A model generated the notes under the pieces. It was not told the DNA's origin and did not search any database. It was given only the letters and a program-made list of their open reading frames with translations. From CAZRDB01 sp964598695 (lineage in GTDB: Bacteria; Armatimonadota; Zipacnadia; UBA1398), in contig CAZRDB010000044.1 of NCBI GenBank assembly GCA_964598695.1, positions 1 through 29,451 of the forward strand: DNA of 29,451 nucleotides. The letters are read 5' to 3'. Positions 8,377-15,472 of the stretch are shown one piece after another. Numbering within the stretch: the first letter of the stretch is position 1; every line of letters starts with the position of its first letter. The translations under genes and the position numbers were made by a program.

Positions 8377-9114
8377 CTAGAGATACTTGATCCGATGGCG
8401 GTTGTCGGCCAGCAGCTTCGCGTTGTGGGCGTCGCCCTGGTCGAGGTTGCCGCTCACGAAGATCGGCGGCGTTTCGCCGGCCTCGAGCAGCAGACGGACG
8501 ATCTCGCAGACGATCGCGTTCACGACCGCGACGCCCGTGAGCGTCGAGAGCGGGCCGATCGCCTGCGCGAAGCCCGCACACTCGACCGCCGCATCGCCCG
8601 AGGGCGCGGCGTTGTCGAGCACCAGGTCGGCCGTGTCCTTCAGCTTGAGTCCCTGCGGGTGGCGGCTCGTGACGGAGTCCGTGTACTCCACCGAGGTGAT
8701 CGCGATGACGAAGGCGCCCCGCTCGCGGGCGCGCACGGCCAGGTCGATCGCGACCGGGTTGCGGCCGCTGGTCGAGGCGACCAGGACCACGTCGCCCTCC
8801 GCGATGCCCGCGCCGTCGGCGAGGACCGCGCCGAGCCCGGAGACCCTCTCGATCTGCGAGGTCATCGAGACCGGGCGAACGTGGAGCCCCATCCCGTGCG
8901 GGGTGATCGGGTTCACGAGCGCGAGGCCGCCCGTTCGGTAGACCAGCTCCTCGGTGAGCATGAAGCTGTGCGAGCAGCCGAAGGAGTACAGGCAGTGGTC
9001 GGAGCGGATGGCCTCGACCATCCGCGCGGCGGCGGCCAGGATCCCCGGCAGGGAGCGCCGTTCCAGCTCGTCGAGCGCCCGGCGGGCCGCGTCGAGATAG
9101 GCGTGTGCCGACAT
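8377..9114 (-). CDS. SIS-domain phosphosugar-binding protein (UPF0309-like), copy 1
   Basis: 245 aa. SIS (sugar isomerase) fold with the phosphosugar loop ASTSGRNPVAID (113-124), a preceding LYSFGCSHSFMLTEEL segment and TSVEYTDSVTSRHPQG after it. This pattern belongs to the UPF0309 family of single-SIS proteins thought to bind or isomerise phosphorylated (amino) sugars. It is paralogous to the adjacent gene at 9145-9876: both share SGRNP, ITS/LTSV, KHP/RHP-x-G and VLDN motifs. The ATG at 9114 has AGAGGAA seven bases upstream. The kinase-like gene two positions upstream fits a sugar-phosphate pathway. Cytoplasmic, no signal peptide. The exact reaction is unknown. Confidence 0.87.
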   Translation of the reverse strand: MSAHAYLDAARRALDELERRSLPGILAAAARMVEAIRSDHCLYSFGCSHSFMLTEELVYRTGGLALVNPITPHGMGLHVRPVSMTSQIERVSGLGAVLADGAGIAEGDVVLVASTSGRNPVAIDLAVRARERGAFVIAITSVEYTDSVTSRHPQGLKLKDTADLVLDNAAPSGDAAVECAGFAQAIGPLSTLTGVAVVNAIVCEIVRLLLEAGETPPIFVSGNLDQGDAHNAKLLADNRHRIKYL

Positions 9115-9125
9115 GTGCTTCCTCT

Positions 9126-9153
9126 CCCGTCCTGGACGGGGCTCTCAGAGCCC
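9126..9153 (-). promoter_or_regulatory. Double hairpin at the junction of the two SIS genes
   Basis: On the minus strand GGGCTC/GAGCCC (6 bp) encloses exactly the TGA stop of the upstream SIS gene (9145-9147) as its loop. CCCGTC/GACGGG (6 bp, 3-base loop, 9126-9140) follows and ends just before the AGAGGAA SD of the next gene. The two hairpins share two bases, so they may be mutually exclusive. This layout resembles the junction at 2870-2925. Confidence 0.4.
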
Positions 9154-9876
9154 GTTCTTCGCGAAACGCTCGCGGGCTTGCGCGTTGAAGTCCGGACCCC
9201 AATCGAGGTTGGCGGAGGCGAACACCTCGGGCGGCGAGCCCTTCGCCACGAGGCACTCGATCACCTCGGCGACGAGCACCCAGGCGGCGACGGCGGCGCC
9301 GATCCCGCTCGTCGGAACGGCCTTCACGGGCAGCCCCTCGACCTCGAGGCTCGCATCGCCCAGGTCGGATCCGTTGTCGAGTACGAAGTCGCCCAGGTCG
9401 AGCAGCTTCTTCCCGCTGGGGTGCTTGCTCTCGACCTGCGAGGAGTAGGTCACCGAGGTGAGCACGACGATCAGCGCGCCCCGCTCCTTGGCCTTGAGCG
9501 CGACGTCGATCACCTCCGGGTTGCGGCCGGAGACCGAGCCGACGATCAGGACATCGCCGGCGGCCAGGCCGCTCGCATCGAGCGCGACATCGGTCAGCCC
9601 GAGGTTCGGCCCGTGCGTCTTGCGCGCCGCGTGCTTCTCCGAGACCGGGTTGTTGAGCGACATGCCGAACTGGAGAGGGATCATCGCCAGCAGCCCGCCG
9701 GCGCGGTGGACGAGTTCCTGGTTGAGCAGGTGGCCGGTGTCGTAGATGTGCAGGGCGCCCCCGGCCACGAGCCGATCGGCGACGGCCTCGGCCGCGGCGT
9801 GGATCGTGCCGAGCTGGTCGTTCTCCATGAAGTCGAGGAGGCCCCTGAGCCTCGCGATGTAGCGCTGTCCGAGCAT
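9145..9876 (-). CDS. SIS-domain phosphosugar-binding protein (UPF0309-like), copy 2
   Basis: 243 aa. Same single-SIS architecture as its downstream neighbour. The phosphosugar loop GSVSGRNPEVIDVALKAK (112-129) and TSVTYSSQVESKHPSG are clear, with IYDTGHLLNQELVHRAGG near the N terminus. Identity between the two copies looks moderate, so the duplication is old and the two may form a heterodimer or act on different sugars. The ATG at 9876 follows the stop of the kinase-like gene by 5 bases; the SD (GGAGGAG) lies inside the end of that gene, indicating translational coupling. Proposed role: binding, isomerising or dephosphorylating a sugar phosphate made by the kinase-like protein. Confidence 0.87.
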   Translation of the reverse strand: MLGQRYIARLRGLLDFMENDQLGTIHAAAEAVADRLVAGGALHIYDTGHLLNQELVHRAGGLLAMIPLQFGMSLNNPVSEKHAARKTHGPNLGLTDVALDASGLAAGDVLIVGSVSGRNPEVIDVALKAKERGALIVVLTSVTYSSQVESKHPSGKKLLDLGDFVLDNGSDLGDASLEVEGLPVKAVPTSGIGAAVAAWVLVAEVIECLVAKGSPPEVFASANLDWGPDFNAQARERFAKNGL

Positions 9877-9881
9877 GTCCG

Positions 9882-10844
9882 TTACTCCTCCCGGGCCGCC
9901 AGGCCGAGCCGTTCGAGTTCGGCCGTCAGCCGCTTGTGTCCCTCATCGTCGAGGGGGTGCCCGAGCCGCGCGAGGCCGATCAGGGCCGCGCCCACCGCGG
10001 GCGGATAGACCAGGGGATGCCGCGTGACCGGCACGCGGAACAGGGGGGCCACGTGGCGCATCAACGCATCGCGGTAGGCGCTCGACTGGGCGGCGCCGCC
10101 CACGAGAAGCACGTCGCCCTCCCGCTCCATACCCAGCTCCGCGACCACGTTCGCCGCAAGCCACGCCAGCCGCGCGGCGGCGGTCTCGAGCACCCACAGC
10201 GCCGCGGTGTCGCCCTCGGCGGCCAGCGCGCAGACGATCGGCGCCAGCCCCGCAAGGCGGCGGCGACCCGGGTTCTCCTGGTGGAAGACCCGCACGATGT
10301 CCCACCGTTGCTCGGCGCCGAGATACCGTCGCACCGCCGTGGCGAGCGGCGTCGCGCTCGCGGGGAGCTGCTCGGCGAGGCAGGCGCGCTTGATCGCGAG
10401 AATGGCGATCTCGTAGCCGGAGCCGTCATCGCCGATGACCGGCCCCGCACCGCCGACGGTGAGCGAGCGGCCGTCGCGGGTGCGGCCCTGGACGAAGCTC
10501 CCGGTCCCGGCGAGGATCAGCAGCCCGTGACTCATCCCTGCCGCGGCGAACTGGACCTCCGCCTCGCTGCAGCCTTGGACGGCCGCGGGAGCCAGCAGCG
10601 CGACGAACCGCTCGAACGCGGCCTCGCCGCCGGGGCTCGTGAAACCGGCGCCGTCGGGCCGCCCCCCCTGCCTCTCGAGCATCGGCCCGAGCGCTTCCTC
10701 GACCGATCCGACCGCCAACGCGCCCTGGCCGTACCACTCGTGCGTGGAGCCGCCGACGCCGTGGTCGAGGACACGGCCCTCATGGTCGATCCAGAAGGCG
10801 GCGCAACGAGAGCCGCCCCCATCGAAGCCGATCACCGTCGGCAC
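9882..10844 (-). CDS. BadF/BadG/BcrA-type ATPase, N-acetylglucosamine kinase-like
   Basis: 320 aa with the GTG start at 10844, chosen because GGAGGA lies about six bases upstream and the first strand (TVIGFDGGGS) follows directly. The actin-like ATPase family (PF01869) motifs are visible: phosphate-1 GFDGGGS (6-12), LAGTGSF (111-117) and GDDGSGYEI (138-146), plus VLLVGGAAQSS near the C terminus. Members phosphorylate N-acetylglucosamine or related sugars. The segment before LAGTGS reads VQFAAAGMSHG, where kinases usually have an Asn-Asp-Ala containing the catalytic Asp; that Asp seems missing and the segment is shortened. Activity is therefore uncertain. The start overlaps the end of the oxidoreductase gene by 13 bases, and the SIS gene follows after 5 bases. 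Confidence 0.85.
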   Translation of the reverse strand: MPTVIGFDGGGSRCAAFWIDHEGRVLDHGVGGSTHEWYGQGALAVGSVEEALGPMLERQGGRPDGAGFTSPGGEAAFERFVALLAPAAVQGCSEAEVQFAAAGMSHGLLILAGTGSFVQGRTRDGRSLTVGGAGPVIGDDGSGYEIAILAIKRACLAEQLPASATPLATAVRRYLGAEQRWDIVRVFHQENPGRRRLAGLAPIVCALAAEGDTAALWVLETAAARLAWLAANVVAELGMEREGDVLLVGGAAQSSAYRDALMRHVAPLFRVPVTRHPLVYPPAVGAALIGLARLGHPLDDEGHKRLTAELERLGLAAREE

Positions 10845-12160
10845 GGCAGTTCCTCCATCCGGGTCTCCTCGGGCCACGCGCGCAGGTCGCGCCCCGTACG
10901 AGCCGCCCACGCCGCCGCGAGGCCCGCCGACTCACCCATCGCCATGCAGACGGGCGTCAGGCGCGTCGAGGCATGGCCCTCGTGCGTGGCGGAGATGCAG
11001 CGACCCACCGCGAGCAGGTTCACCCGGCCGCGGGGAATCAGCGAGCGGTACGGGATGTCGTAGGCGGCGCGAGGCTGATCGGAGACCACGATGCCGGCCC
11101 CGGTCGGGCTGTGGATGTCGATCGGGAAAGCGCCGCGCGCGATCGCGTCGGGGAAGCGAGTTCCCTCGCGCACGTGGTCGCCGGTCATCGTGAACTCGCC
11201 CAGGATCCGACGGGTCTCGCGCACCCCGACCTGCGCCGGCAACGCCGAGAGGTAGGAGCCGCCGAAGCCGGGCACTTGCTCGCGGACGAACCGGCAGAGG
11301 AGACCGACCTGCGCACGGCCGAGCCACTCGGCCTCGGCGAGATCCTCCGGCAGCGTGCCGTCGAGTCCCTGGATCCGCGAGGTGTTCAGGTAGACCTCGT
11401 CGGCCCGGATCCCCGCGAAGAACAGCAGGCGGTCGCGCGGGATCGGCAGATCGGCCTGCCGCCAGTGGCGGAAGAAGCCCGAGACGCCGGTGAGCGGCTT
11501 GTGGTCCACGAGCGTCGTCTCGTGGAACTCGTCCGGGTGCGCGGCGATGTAGGCGCTCACCTCGTCGAGATCGACTCCCGAAAGCCGGAAGCACATCGTC
11601 ATGGGCTGCACGTCGCGGCCCGTGACATCCTGCTGCATCGGAAGGCCGGCGAGGTGGCAGAGCGCGGCGTCGCCCGTGGCGTCCACGAAGACGCGGGCGC
11701 GGAGCGTCAGCCGCTCCGAGGGCGTCTGTACCGAGACCGCTCCCACCGTCTCGCTCTCCGCCGTCGCGTCGCAGACGACCGCGTGGTAGAGCACCGCGCA
11801 GCCGTCCTTGGCGAGCATCTCGTCGAGCAGCAGGCGCAGCGCGTAGGGCTCGAAGGGGGTCAGCGAGTGCACGAAGCCGATGGTGTCGCGCAAGTGGCCG
11901 GGCGAGGCCCCACGCGACCACAGCCGGTCGACGATCTCCTGCGCGAGGCCGCCGATCACCCGCGTGCCGTCGCGATCGTGGAAGGTCATCCACGGGTAGA
12001 CGAGGCCTGCGGTGGACATCCCGCCCGCGAAGCCGTGGCGCTCGACCAGGAGGCAGCGCGCGCCCGCCCGGGCCGCGGAGAGGGCGGCACAGACGCCGGC
12101 CGGACCGGCGCCGCAGACGATGACATCCCACTCGGCGGTGGAGCGGATCCCCACGGCCAC
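10832..12160 (-). CDS. FAD-dependent oxidoreductase (PF12831 type)
   Basis: 442 aa from the GTG at 12160, which has GAGGGG six bases upstream; an earlier start in the frame has no homology. The N-terminal dinucleotide fold is clear: DVIVCGAGPAGVCAALSAAR (12-31) with Glu40 at the end of strand two, then HGFAGGMSTAGLV. The C-terminal part has the family pattern NLLAVGRCISATHEGHASTRLTPVCMAMGESAG, which closes over the FAD. Such proteins (FAD-dependent oxidoreductases of the PF12831 group) are common in glycan-rich uncultured bacteria, often beside glycoside hydrolases; the substrate is usually unknown, perhaps sugars or polyols. This is the first gene of the nine-gene minus-strand unit; no sigma-70-like promoter is obvious in the 194 bases before it. 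Confidence 0.9.
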   Translation of the reverse strand: MAVGIRSTAEWDVIVCGAGPAGVCAALSAARAGARCLLVERHGFAGGMSTAGLVYPWMTFHDRDGTRVIGGLAQEIVDRLWSRGASPGHLRDTIGFVHSLTPFEPYALRLLLDEMLAKDGCAVLYHAVVCDATAESETVGAVSVQTPSERLTLRARVFVDATGDAALCHLAGLPMQQDVTGRDVQPMTMCFRLSGVDLDEVSAYIAAHPDEFHETTLVDHKPLTGVSGFFRHWRQADLPIPRDRLLFFAGIRADEVYLNTSRIQGLDGTLPEDLAEAEWLGRAQVGLLCRFVREQVPGFGGSYLSALPAQVGVRETRRILGEFTMTGDHVREGTRFPDAIARGAFPIDIHSPTGAGIVVSDQPRAAYDIPYRSLIPRGRVNLLAVGRCISATHEGHASTRLTPVCMAMGESAGLAAAWAARTGRDLRAWPEETRMEELPCRR

Positions 12161-12354
12161 ACGCTTCCCCTCAGGGGTGTTCGGTGCAGAGGACGCCCGG
12201 GGGCGCCTCGCGAAGAGTTCGGTCGAGTGCGGGGCTCGTCCTCTGTTGCCCCACGCGGGAGGGAGACGACACCCCATGCGCAGGGGAGCGCCGGTCGTCT
12301 TCCGGATCGTGGCGCGCGGCGACGGCCCTGTGGGCCGAAGACCCGAGGGGGTTC
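12161..12354. promoter_or_regulatory. Divergent intergenic region between the oxidoreductase unit and the DUF4139 pair
   Basis: This 194-base segment must hold the promoters of both divergent units. I see no convincing -10/-35 pair on either strand. A small CCCC/GGGG hairpin (12167-12177) overlaps the SD of the oxidoreductase. An open plus-strand frame crosses the region, but it lacks a signal peptide and an SD and is not taken as coding. Confidence 0.35.
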
Positions 12355-13809
12355 ATGGTGCGTAGGGTGTGCGCTCTGGCGTTGTGGGGCGGAGTGCTGT
12401 CGGCCATCGTGGGAGCAGGCGGACCCGCGCTCGCGGAGGAGAGGCCGCAGGGGCCCGAGGTCACCGTGTACAACGGCGACCTCGGACTCGTGAAGGCCTG
12501 GAGGGAGCTGGATCTCCGCACCGGGGTCCAGGACGTGACCATTGACGACATCCCCGCCCTGATCGACGCGACGACCGTCCGGCTCCGATCGCTTCTGCCG
12601 GACGCCGAACTCCGACTGGTCGAGCAGAACTTCCGGTACGACCTCGCCGATCGGGAGACCCTCCTGCGCCGGTACCTGGGTGCGGGGATCACGTTGGAGC
12701 GGACCAGCCGCGTAGGACGGACAGTCGCCCGCGACGATGTCACGCTGCTTGCCTCCCGCGGAGGGATGGTCGTGGACCGGGACGGGACGATCGTGCTCGA
12801 CCCGCCCGGCACCGCGCGACTCGGGAGCCTGCCCGAGGGGGTGCGGGTGAAGCCTACGCTCGCGTGGACGCTCGAGAGCACGAAGGCGGGCCGCGTGCCC
12901 TGCGAGATCAGCTACCTCACAGGCGGCCTGACGTGGCGGGCGGACTACTTCGCCGTCCTTGGCGCGGACGAGAGCCACATCGACCTCGATGGCACGGTGA
13001 CGGTCACCAACACAAGCGGTGCGTCCTACCGCGACGCCCTACTCAAGGTGGTCGCCGGCGACGTCGCGCGGGTACGGGAGGCTCCGCGCGTGCAGCGCGG
13101 GTGGGGTGGAGGCCAGAGCGAGGCGGAAGACACCGGCGGGTTCAGCGAGGAGTCGCTGTTCGAGTACCACCTGTACGCGCTCGGGCGCCCGACGACGCTC
13201 GCGGACCGCGAGACGAAGCAGATCGCGCTCCTGAGCGCCCGTGGGGTGCCCGTGCGGAAGCGGTACGTCTTCAGGACGGTGGAAGGCGCCATGCTCTCCG
13301 AGAGCATGGGCTCCAGCGGCTGGGGCCTGGGCGGTGGGCTCGGCGGGCTGTGGGCGCGCAGGGGTGCATCCCTGCCCGTGGCGGTGCAGGCGGTCCTGCG
13401 CAACAGCAGCACATCGAACCTCGGAATGCCGCTGCCCAGGGGCGTCGTGCGCGTCGCGAAGGCCGATGCCGACGGATCGCTTCAGTTCGTGGGTGGGGAT
13501 CGGATCGACCGCACCGCTCGCGATGAGGAGGTCGCCCTCACCGTAGGTCACGCATTCGATCTGGTCGGCGACTGCACCATGCTCGAACGGGCGGGCCTCG
13601 CGCCGGGATGCGGCAGCTTCCGCCTGACACTGCGAAACCACAAGGACACCGACGTGGAGATCGCCGCGATCCATCGGGTCAGCGGCGACTGGCGCCTCAC
13701 CAAGACGACTCACCCGTACGTGCAGAAGGACTCACGGACGATCGACTTCACCGTGCAGGTGCCCGCGCACGGAACATCCGTGGTGCGGTTCACCATCGTA
13801 GGTTCGTGA
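12355..13809 (+). CDS. Exported DUF4139-family protein, copy 1
   Basis: 484 aa. Start at ATG 12355 or the adjacent GTG 12358; GAGGGGG lies 3 to 6 bases upstream, slightly favouring GTG. A signal peptide (VRRVCALALWGGVLSAIVGA...ALA, cleavage near residue 28) exports it. The mature part starts with EVTVYNGDLGLVKAWRELDL and carries the DUF4139 beta-rich pattern: VEQNFRYDL, LTGGLTWRADYFAVL, TVTNTSGASYRDALLKVVAGDV, FEYHLYALGRPTTLADRETKQI and DRIDRTARDEEVALTVGHAFDLVGD. Function of this family is unknown; members are exported and often adjacent to one another. It differs from copy 2 by a Gly/Trp-rich insertion (residues about 313-332) and seems to use a more mixed set of codon third positions, so the copies have diverged for a long time. 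Confidence 0.87.
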   Translation: MVRRVCALALWGGVLSAIVGAGGPALAEERPQGPEVTVYNGDLGLVKAWRELDLRTGVQDVTIDDIPALIDATTVRLRSLLPDAELRLVEQNFRYDLADRETLLRRYLGAGITLERTSRVGRTVARDDVTLLASRGGMVVDRDGTIVLDPPGTARLGSLPEGVRVKPTLAWTLESTKAGRVPCEISYLTGGLTWRADYFAVLGADESHIDLDGTVTVTNTSGASYRDALLKVVAGDVARVREAPRVQRGWGGGQSEAEDTGGFSEESLFEYHLYALGRPTTLADRETKQIALLSARGVPVRKRYVFRTVEGAMLSESMGSSGWGLGGGLGGLWARRGASLPVAVQAVLRNSSTSNLGMPLPRGVVRVAKADADGSLQFVGGDRIDRTARDEEVALTVGHAFDLVGDCTMLERAGLAPGCGSFRLTLRNHKDTDVEIAAIHRVSGDWRLTKTTHPYVQKDSRTIDFTVQVPAHGTSVVRFTIVGS

Positions 13810-13827
13810 GATCGCGAGCACGCGATC
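13810..13827 (+). terminator. Perfect hairpin directly after the first DUF4139 stop
   Basis: Arms GATCGCG and CGCGATC (7 bp) flank the loop AGCA, starting at the base after the TGA (13807-13809). The SD of the second copy (AAGGAGG) follows 10 bases later. There is no T-tract. It could be an mRNA stabiliser or pause site that sets the relative expression of the two paralogues. Confidence 0.5.
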
Positions 13828-13849
13828 CGAGACCGCAAGGAGGTTACGC

Positions 13850-15256
13850 ATGCGAACCACACGCCTCACCATGCTCTCCCTGAGCCTGCTGCTCGTCGCG
13901 AGCCTGTGGCCCGCCCACGCGCAAGAGGAGTCGAAGCAGCTCGAGCTGACCGTCTACAACCAGGGCCTCGGGCTCGTGAAGGATGTCCGAACGCTCGATC
14001 TCGAGGAGGGCGTCCAGCGCGTCCGCTTCACCGACGTCGCGAGCCAGATCGACCCGACCTCGGTGCGCCTCGTCGCCCTCAACGACCCCGGCTCGGTCTC
14101 GATCCTCGAGCAGAACTACCAGTTCGACCTCGTCGACCGGGCACGGCTCCTCGAGAAGTACCTCGGCAAGGAGATCACGCTCGTCACGTATGACCAGGAC
14201 GGCAAGGAGGTCCGCCGCGAGAAGGGTACGCTGCTCTCGACCGAGGGCGGCGGCGCCGGCGTCGTTCGGATCGGCGACCAGATCGTGCTCAACCCACCCG
14301 GCGTGATCGAGCTGCCGAAGCTCCCCGAGGGCCTCATCGTCCAGCCGACGCTGGTCTGGGATCTCGCAGCCGAGGCCAAGGGCGCCACGTCCTGTGAGGT
14401 CAGCTACATGACCCAGGGCATCTCGTGGCAGGCCGACTACGTCCTCGTCGTCAACCAGGACGACACCGGCGGCGACCTCAACGGCTGGGTCACGCTGACG
14501 AACAACTCCGGCGCAAGCTACCCCAACGCGAAGCTCAAGCTCATCGCCGGCGACGTCGCGCTCGCCCCCGAGCCGCCCACCATGGACAAGATGGTCTACA
14601 TGGCTCGCGACGGGGGGGCGCCCGGCGGCGGCTTCCAGGAGAAGGCCTTCTTCGAGTACTACATCTACTCGCTCGACCGCACCACGACGGTCGCCGACCG
14701 CGAGACCAAGCAGGTCCTCTTCCGCTCGGCCCCCGCGATCCAGCTCAAGAAGCGGTTCATCTTCGAGCCCAGCATGGCGTGGCGCCTCGGTGGCGACAAC
14801 CCGGAGAAGAAGGTCGCCGTCAAGCTCGAGATCGAGAACTCCGAGAAGCAGGGCCTCGGCATCGCCCTCCCGATGGGCCGCGTGCGCGTCTTCAAGGCCG
14901 ACAGCGACCAGTCGCTGCAGTTCGTGGGCGAGGACCGCATCGACCACACCCCCCGCAACGAGACCCTCCGGCTCTACATCGGCAATGCGTTCGACCTCGT
15001 GGGCGAAGAGACCCACATGGACCACAAGCAGATCGCCGACCGAGTCGCGCAAGACACCTACTCCGTGAAGCTCCGCAACCGCAAGGAGAAGGACTCGGTC
15101 GAGATCACCTACGTCGCCCACGCCGGCGGCGATTGGGAGATCCTCAAGTCGAGCGACGCTTTCGTGAAGAAGAACGCGACAAAGACCGAGTGCACCGTCA
15201 CCCTCGAGCCCGGCCAGGAGAAGGAGATCACCTACACCATCCAGACGAAGTGGTAG
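13850..15256 (+). CDS. Exported DUF4139-family protein, copy 2
   Basis: 468 aa with an excellent AAGGAGG SD six bases before the ATG. The signal peptide MRTTRLTMLSLSLLLVASLW is followed by cleavage after AHA (residue 24). The DUF4139 pattern is complete and clean: LTVYNQGLGLVKDVRTLDL, ILEQNYQFDLVDRARLLEKYLG, QADYVLVV, LTNNSGASYPNAKLKLIAGDVA, FEYYIYSLDRTTTVADRETKQV, GEDRIDHTPRNETLRL and a C-terminal Ig-like strand set (GDWEILKSSDAFVKKNATK). It is a tandem paralogue of the preceding gene with 40 bases between them, so both are probably cotranscribed. Likely periplasmic or surface located; molecular function unknown. Confidence 0.9.
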   Translation: MRTTRLTMLSLSLLLVASLWPAHAQEESKQLELTVYNQGLGLVKDVRTLDLEEGVQRVRFTDVASQIDPTSVRLVALNDPGSVSILEQNYQFDLVDRARLLEKYLGKEITLVTYDQDGKEVRREKGTLLSTEGGGAGVVRIGDQIVLNPPGVIELPKLPEGLIVQPTLVWDLAAEAKGATSCEVSYMTQGISWQADYVLVVNQDDTGGDLNGWVTLTNNSGASYPNAKLKLIAGDVALAPEPPTMDKMVYMARDGGAPGGGFQEKAFFEYYIYSLDRTTTVADRETKQVLFRSAPAIQLKKRFIFEPSMAWRLGGDNPEKKVAVKLEIENSEKQGLGIALPMGRVRVFKADSDQSLQFVGEDRIDHTPRNETLRLYIGNAFDLVGEETHMDHKQIADRVAQDTYSVKLRNRKEKDSVEITYVAHAGGDWEILKSSDAFVKKNATKTECTVTLEPGQEKEITYTIQTKW

Positions 15257-15282
15257 CGGCACGGCACGCGAGGACCGATCGT

Positions 15283-15313
15283 CGCGCGGCTCCGGCTCGT
15301 CCGGGGCCGCGCG
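15283..15313 (+). terminator. Strong hairpin downstream of the DUF4139 pair
   Basis: Arms CGCGCGGC and GCCGCGCG pair (8 bp), continue through a T-G wobble and an inner CCGG/CCGG (4 bp), and close on the loop CTCGT: 13 pairs in 31 bases. It lies 26 bases after the stop of copy 2. It lacks a T-run, but it is the strongest terminator candidate for this two-gene unit. The rest of the gap to 15472 shows an isolated AAGGAGG near 15359 with no start codon after it, and nothing else I can name. Confidence 0.5.
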
Positions 15314-15472
15314 TGCGTACGGGAGCTCACCGTCCTTCGTTCGGGCGCCTGCGCGCAAGGAGGTCCCCCGCGCGGCAGGCGGAAGTGCGCTGCGTGCGGC
15401 GGCGCGTCATGGTCACCCTTGCCCGCTCAAGTTGCGCAGGGGTCCGAGGCTCGGGATAGGGGGCGTTGCGCG

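Noticed and set aside
12184..12354. Upstream extension of the first DUF4139 protein
   Set aside because: The signal peptide starts at 12355/12358 with an adjacent SD; the extension is Arg/Ser-rich and unlike an export signal.
13810..13827. Hairpin read as an operator for the second DUF4139 gene
   Set aside because: It sits directly behind a stop codon inside a probable operon with no promoter boxes near it, so an RNA-level role is more likely.
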